A DNA stretch of 9,029 nt from Anaerolineae bacterium (GTDB lineage: Bacteria > Chloroflexota > Anaerolineae > UBA4142). The notes below the pieces were generated by a model. It was given only the letters and a program-made list of their open reading frames with translations, had not been told where the DNA came from and searched no databases. Each line of letters opens with the position of its first letter. Within the stretch, counting starts at the first letter, position 1. Position numbers and translations under genes: made by a program. The stretch covers positions 1-9,029 of the forward strand of contig DAIDTM010000050.1 of NCBI GenBank assembly GCA_027457205.1, written 5' to 3'. Positions 5,190 to 9,029 of the stretch are shown piece after piece.

Positions 5190-7490
5190 ATGACTGATTT
5201 CAATCCAAAACTGACTCGCCGCGGATTTCTCAAAACCTCCGCGTCGAGCGTCGGTGCCCTGGTTTTTCTCGACCGTGCTTTCTGGTCGATGACCTCTGGC
5301 TTGGCGAAGCTGGGTGCGCCCCTGCCCTGGTTCAAAGGACAGGTGAAGACCACGTACAACTATTGCGACATCTGCCCGTGGCGCTGCGGCATCGTCGTCA
5401 AGAGCGTTGGCAACCGCGTGTACAAAATCGACGGCAACCCGAAAGACCCAAAATCGCGCGGGATGCTCTGCGCGCGCGGGCAAGCCGGCGTTTCGTTCCT
5501 GTACGATCCGGACCGATTGAAGCAGCCGATGATCCGCACCGGCGCACGCGGCGAAGGCAAATTCAAGAACGCCACCTGGGAGGAAGCGCTCGATTATTCT
5601 GCGCAGAAAATGCTGACGATCAAAGACCGGTACGGTCCGGAATCGGTCGCGTTCTTCGGTCACACGTCCGGCGATTTCTGGTTCACCGATTATTTGTCGC
5701 AGGCGTGGGGTTCGCCCAACTCCGCGAAACCGTCCGTATCGATGTGCACGACGCCGCGCGAAGAAGCCGCGCTCATCACGTTCGGCCGCGCCATCGGCAA
5801 CCACGAGCCGGTCGATTGGGACAACGCGCGCGCCATCGTCCTCATCGGCACGCACATCGGCGAGGACGCGCGCAATACGATGATGCAAGATCTCGCGAAC
5901 GCGCGAGCGCGCGGCGCAAAACTCGTCGTCGTCGATCCGCACTATTCCTCCGCCGCAATGAAAGCGGATTACTGGCTGCCGATCAAACCCGGCACCGACA
6001 CCGCGCTGCTCCTCGCGTGGATGAATGTTCTTATCGGCGAAAAATTGTACGACGCGGATTTCATCGCCAAGTGGACCGTTGGTTTCGACCAACTCGCGGA
6101 TCACGTCAAAGCGTTCACGCCGGAATGGGCAGCACCGATCACCGATCTGCCGGCGGACAAGATTCGCGAAACCGCGCGCGCGATGGGGCGCAATCGCCCG
6201 CAGTCGGTCATCGTGCCGGGTCGTCACGTCATCTGGTACGGCAACGACACGCAGCGGATGCGCGCGGTCTACATCGGCAACGCGCTCGTCGGCGCCCTCG
6301 GACGACCCGGCGGAATGTACTTTAACAAGCCGCCTTTCATCGACGAAATCCAGCACCCTCCGTTTGCCGCGACCAGCGGCGCGGGCGGCTGAAGCAGCAC
6401 CCCTGGGGAAGAGGCAGGTCTGCCTCTCGGTCCAACCGGCAAGGCACGCGCGGACGGCGCGCGCGATCGGTTTTTGCGCGGCGGCACCGCGATTCAAGAA
6501 CTCGTCGAGCCGATGATCACCGGCAAGCCGTACCCGATCAAAGGATTGATCGCCTACGGCGTGAGTCTGTTCCACACGCTGCCAAACGTGCCGCGTACAA
6601 AAGAAGCATTGAAAAATCTCGATTTCTACATGGCGGTCGACACGCTACCGCAAGATCACATCGCGTGGGCGGACGTCGTGCTGCCGGAAGCGACGTACCT
6701 CGAACGCTACGATGAGTTGTGGGCGTGCTCGCACAAGACGCCGTACATCGCGCTGCGCGAGCCGGCGGTCGAGCCGTACGCGCAGACGAAACCGGCGTGG
6801 TGGATCGTCCGTGAACTCGGCGTCCGTCTCGGCTTGCAAGATTTCTTCAAGTGGCAAACCGCGGAAGAATACCTGAACCAGCGGCTCAGTTCCATCGGTT
6901 TGAATCTCGACAAACTGCGCGCGCAAGATGGCATCGCGATGCAGCCGGGCAAACCCTTGCTCGCCGATTTCGAAAAGGAAAACGCGTCGCCGTTTGCGAC
7001 GGAAAGCGGCAAGGTCGAGCTGTACGCGGCGTCGCTCGAAAAATCCAAGTTGAGTCCGATGCCCGTCTACGAAGCAGTCGCCGCGCCGCCCGCCGGGTTC
7101 TTCCGCTTGCTCTACGGGCGCAGCTCGGTGCACACCTTCAGCCGCACGACGAATACGCCGGTGCTCAATGAACTGATGCCGGAGAATGAAATCTGGGTCA
7201 ACGATACAGCTGCCGCGCAACTTGGTTTGAAGAATGGGGATCGCGTGATGCTGGAAAATCAAGATGGCGCAAAGAGCGGCCCGATCAAAGTGAAAGCGAC
7301 GCCGCGCATTCGCAGCGACGCGGTCTTTATGGTGCACGGTTTCGGTCACGCCGCGCCGGGATTGACCCGCGCGAACCAGCGCGGCGCGAGCGACGCGATA
7401 TTGCAGACGCAGTACGCGCTCGATCCGATCAGCGGCGGCGCGGGCTTGCGGGTCAACTTTGTGCGATTGGTCCCTGCGGGGGAGGCGTGA
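5190..7490 (+). CDS. Molybdopterin oxidoreductase catalytic subunit, putative selenoprotein (Sec401 at in-frame TGA)
   Basis: This is the catalytic subunit of a respiratory molybdenum enzyme of the PsrA/PhsA-like group (polysulfide, thiosulfate and related reductases); the substrate is unknown. A Tat signal (TRRGFLKT, residues 9-16) sends the folded protein across the membrane. Cys 59, 62, 66 and 94 should bind a [4Fe-4S] cluster. C186 (VSMCTTP) is the likely Mo ligand; the His that follows this residue in formate dehydrogenases is absent. The C-terminal pterin-binding domain begins near residue 630 (FFRLLYGRSSVHTFSRTTNTP). A TGA at 6390-6392 is codon 401; the same frame continues to the TGA at 7488 with normal family sequence (GKPYPIKGLIAYG). 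With a SECIS-like hairpin beyond it, Sec is the best reading, giving 766 residues. No start with a ribosome binding site restarts the second half. A nonsense mutation is less likely. Start 5190 (ATG, AGAAAGG upstream) is preferred to GTG 5184, which overlaps that site. Confidence 0.85.
6390..6428 (+). promoter_or_regulatory. Selenocysteine TGA codon and bacterial SECIS hairpin
   Basis: The in-frame TGA (6390-6392) is followed by a perfect hairpin: AGAGGCA (6410-6416), loop GGTC (6417-6420), TGCCTCT (6421-6427). The loop starts 24 bases after the TGA; the known bacterial range is roughly 16-37, and it is 18 in E. coli fdhF. The top GCAGGUCUGC equals the top of the fdhF element recognised by SelB, including the key loop G and U (established knowledge, recalled). 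The bulged U of the E. coli stem is missing; a bulged A (6409) with a G6408-C6428 pair is possible here. Recoding requires SelA, SelB, SelC and SelD encoded elsewhere. Confidence 0.75.
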
Positions 7491-7491
7491 G

Positions 7492-8283
7492 ATGACAACC
7501 CGCTACGCTTTCTCCATCGATCTCGACCGCTGCATCGGCTGCCAGGCGTGTGTCGTCGCCTGCAAGACCGGCAACGAAGTGCCGTTGACCGATTCCTTCA
7601 TCGCGGTGCGCGACATTGTGCGCGGCACATCGCCCAACTTTTTCGGATCGTTCGCGCACCATCGCTGCTTCCATTGCGGCGACGCCGCGTGCGTGAACGT
7701 CTGCCCCACCGGCGCGCTGTCAAAATGGAACGGGCTGACGGTCGTCGATACCGACAAGTGCAGCGGCTGCGGCTATTGCACCGACGCGTGTCCGTACCAA
7801 GTACCGCACATCACCAACAATCACGTTTCCAAGTGCATCGCCTGTCTCGATCTGGTGAAGGATGGGCAGACGCCGTGGTGCGCGCAGACCTGCCCCAGCC
7901 AGGCGATCAAGTTCGGCGAGCGCGATCAGATTCTTGTGGACGCGCAGGCGCGCGTCGCGGTAATCCAATCGCGTTACCCAAACGCGCAAGTCTACGGCGA
8001 CAAGCAACTCGGCGGACTAGGATTGATGATGATCCTGCTCGACCAGCCGGCAATCTACGGACTGCCGGCGAATCCGGAGATCACGCTGCCGCTTGCCGCG
8101 TGGCAAAAGGTGGGCCAGCCGGCATCGGTTGGACTGACGCTGACGGCGGTCGCGGCGACCGGGCTATCGTTCATCATCGCACGGCGGCAACATCTGCGCG
8201 AGAAAGCGGCGCAGCGCAACGATGAAGAGGCGTTCGATGCAACGTCTCTGCCGGCGGAAGAGGAGAAGAAAGACAATGGCTAG
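7492..8283 (+). CDS. Four-cluster [4Fe-4S] electron-transfer subunit with C-terminal membrane anchor
   Basis: This 263-residue protein is the beta subunit that carries electrons between the molybdenum subunit and the cytochrome b. Sixteen cysteines fall in four ferredoxin-type groups: 14/17/20/24, 59/62/67/71, 90/93/96/100 and 115/118/130/134. That is the full set for four [4Fe-4S] clusters, as in FdnH/HybA/DmsB-type proteins. A single hydrophobic segment at about residues 210-230 followed by RRQHLREK anchors it in the membrane, and YGLPANPE just before it resembles the equivalent region of formate dehydrogenase beta subunits (recalled). The acidic tail (AEEEKKDNG) should face the cytoplasm. 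It has no signal of its own, so it is probably co-exported with the Tat-carrying partner. The ATG at 7492 has GGGGGAGG 8 bases upstream, lies one base after the previous stop, and is preferred over GTG 7459. It overlaps the next gene by 8 bases. Confidence 0.93.
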   Translation: MTTRYAFSIDLDRCIGCQACVVACKTGNEVPLTDSFIAVRDIVRGTSPNFFGSFAHHRCFHCGDAACVNVCPTGALSKWNGLTVVDTDKCSGCGYCTDACPYQVPHITNNHVSKCIACLDLVKDGQTPWCAQTCPSQAIKFGERDQILVDAQARVAVIQSRYPNAQVYGDKQLGGLGLMMILLDQPAIYGLPANPEITLPLAAWQKVGQPASVGLTLTAVAATGLSFIIARRQHLREKAAQRNDEEAFDATSLPAEEEKKDNG

Positions 8284-8929
8284 CGAATCAATGCGCCTCG
8301 TGCGCCGATACCTGCCGACGCAGCGGCTCGTCCACTGGATCGGCGTGGCAACGTTTGTCGCGCTGCTGTTCAGCGGCATCGCGCTGCTCGTTCCGCCACT
8401 GGCGTTTTTCGCTTACGGCGGCGCGCCCCGCTTGATCCACCGCATTGCGGTCGTTCCTTTCATCCTGCTGCCGATCCTCTACGTCGTCCTCAACCCCAAG
8501 CAGGCGAAGGAACTGCTGATCGAATCATTCACGTTCACGCGCGACGACATCGAATGGTTCAAGCACATGCCGGCGTACTTTTTCGGACGAACGAAAGGGC
8601 TGCCGCCGCAGGGACGGATCAACGCCGGGCAGAAACTGCATCACGCGACGACGTTCCTGATGTTCATCGTTGTCGCCGCGTCCGGGTTTGTGCTTCTCTT
8701 CGGCAAAGGTCAACTCGGACCGGATGGACTCGCCATCACCGCGATGGTGCACGACCTTTCGATGCTGGGCTTGACGGTGATGATGATCGGTCACTTGTAC
8801 TTTACGTTCGTCTACGACGCGCTCTCTTCGATGCTCACCGGTTTTGTGACCGAAGAGTACGCGCGAATGGAACACCCAAAGTGGCTGGAGGAATTGCCAC
8901 CGAACGCGTTCGTCGTCAAGAAAAAGTAG
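8276..8929 (+). CDS. Cytochrome b subunit (formate dehydrogenase gamma/FdnI-like)
   Basis: This 217-residue membrane protein has four likely helices at about residues 18-40, 52-72, 121-143 and 157-180. Histidines H20, H55, H159 and H173 sit at nearly the same positions as the four heme ligands of E. coli FdnI (18, 57, 155, 169, from memory), so two b hemes are expected. The segment GRINAGQKLHH (N116, G118) matches the quinone-site region of that family (KYNAGQK). It should pass electrons between the beta subunit and menaquinone. The start chosen is the ATG at 8276, with GAGGAG about 8 bases upstream inside the preceding gene; the 8-base overlap suggests translational coupling. A longer reading from 8222 would add 18 very basic residues and is unlikely. 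Together with the two preceding genes it makes a formate dehydrogenase-N-like complex. Confidence 0.92.
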   Translation: MASESMRLVRRYLPTQRLVHWIGVATFVALLFSGIALLVPPLAFFAYGGAPRLIHRIAVVPFILLPILYVVLNPKQAKELLIESFTFTRDDIEWFKHMPAYFFGRTKGLPPQGRINAGQKLHHATTFLMFIVVAASGFVLLFGKGQLGPDGLAITAMVHDLSMLGLTVMMIGHLYFTFVYDALSSMLTGFVTEEYARMEHPKWLEELPPNAFVVKKK

Positions 8930-8951
8930 GACAAGTTTACAAAACTTGTCC
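8929..8951 (+). repeat. Intercistronic hairpin after the cytochrome b gene
   Basis: GGACAAGTTT (8929-8938) pairs perfectly with AAACTTGTCC (8942-8951) around a 3-base loop and starts on the last base of the stop codon. No T-run follows, so it is not a typical terminator. It may be an mRNA processing or stability element that sets different expression of the downstream gene. Confidence 0.55.
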
Positions 8952-8975
8952 AACAAAATTCAAGGAGGAATTCGA

Positions 8976-9029
8976 ATGAATGCTCGTAAACTTGCTCTGA
9001 TTGCCCTGCTGCTCGTCGTGGCAATCACC
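8976..9029 (+). CDS. Start of an exported or membrane protein (truncated by window)
   Basis: Only 18 codons are visible. They encode a signal-peptide-like N-terminus: MNARK, then the hydrophobic LALIALLLVVAIT. The start is well supported by AAGGAGG (8962-8968) 7 bases upstream of the ATG. It lies 46 bases after the cytochrome b gene in the same direction and is probably part of the operon. The function cannot be told from this fragment; an exported cytochrome, chaperone or lipoprotein are all possible. Confidence 0.7.
   Translation, partial: MNARKLALIALLLVVAIT

Noticed and set aside
6390..6392. TGA read as Trp or Gly by an altered genetic code
   Set aside because: TGA terminates gyrB, the LysR gene and the oxidoreductase itself, and TGG is used for Trp throughout.
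6390..6473. TGA as a true stop, with a second gene starting around 6474
   Set aside because: The second frame opens at a TTG with no ribosome binding site; the 27 codons between are in the same frame, and the downstream sequence is the direct continuation of the same domain. A nonsense mutation cannot be fully excluded, but the hairpin favours recoding.
5124..6575. Long antisense open frame of 483 codons on the minus strand
   Set aside because: It lies opposite the oxidoreductase gene, is Arg/Ala-rich as expected from GC-driven shadow frames, and has no recognisable domain. The same applies to the antisense frame at 2799-3701 over gyrB.
5190..7490. Calling the catalytic subunit a formate dehydrogenase
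   Set aside because: The Mo-ligand region reads SMCTTPRE without the following His typical of formate dehydrogenases; only the beta and gamma subunits look formate dehydrogenase-like.
1..9029. CRISPR arrays, insertion sequences, phage genes or att sites
   Set aside because: No spaced direct repeats, transposase or integrase frames, or target duplications were seen.

Overview
The window is GC-rich bacterial DNA, probably from the Chloroflexota (Anaerolineae-like). That placement is an inference from the style of the GyrB, LysM and membrane proteins and was not tested by phylogeny. Promoters are ordinary sigma-70 type (TTGACA/TATAAT). TGA ends gyrB, the LysR gene and the large oxidoreductase gene, and TGG encodes Trp, so the genetic code is standard.

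Left part (1-3860): the 5' part of an exported LysM protein gene (minus strand) diverges from a two-gene unit (plus strand) of an unknown multi-pass membrane protein and gyrB. The spacer between them carries two inverted repeats. A strong palindromic terminator follows gyrB. A tRNA-Cys(GCA) gene with its own consensus promoter lies on the minus strand; its T-loop has an unusual C at position 55.

Centre (3907-5189): a CysL/CysB-like LysR regulator (minus) diverges from a respiratory oxidoreductase operon (plus). The 356-base spacer holds a promoter for each direction, a textbook LysR box (T-N11-A) about 70 bases upstream of the predicted operon start, and a terminator-like hairpin in the leader of each transcript, directly before each ribosome binding site. 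Both transcripts therefore look subject to attenuation.

Right part (5190-9029): a membrane-bound molybdenum enzyme of formate dehydrogenase-N-like layout. It consists of a Tat-exported molybdopterin catalytic subunit, a 16-Cys four-cluster iron-sulfur subunit with a C-terminal membrane anchor, and a di-heme cytochrome b. Electrons would move between an extracytoplasmic substrate and the quinone pool. The start of a further exported protein follows.

The main discovery is in the catalytic subunit. Its frame is interrupted by one in-frame TGA at 6390-6392 and continues in the same frame to a normal C-terminus. A perfect 7-bp hairpin with a GGUC tetraloop begins 17 bases after the TGA; its loop starts 24 bases after it. 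The hairpin top (GCAGGUCUGC) matches the top of the E. coli fdhF selenocysteine insertion element as I recall it. The gene is best read as a selenoprotein of 766 residues with selenocysteine at residue 401. That is not the usual place: the presumed molybdenum ligand is an ordinary Cys at residue 186, about 215 residues earlier.
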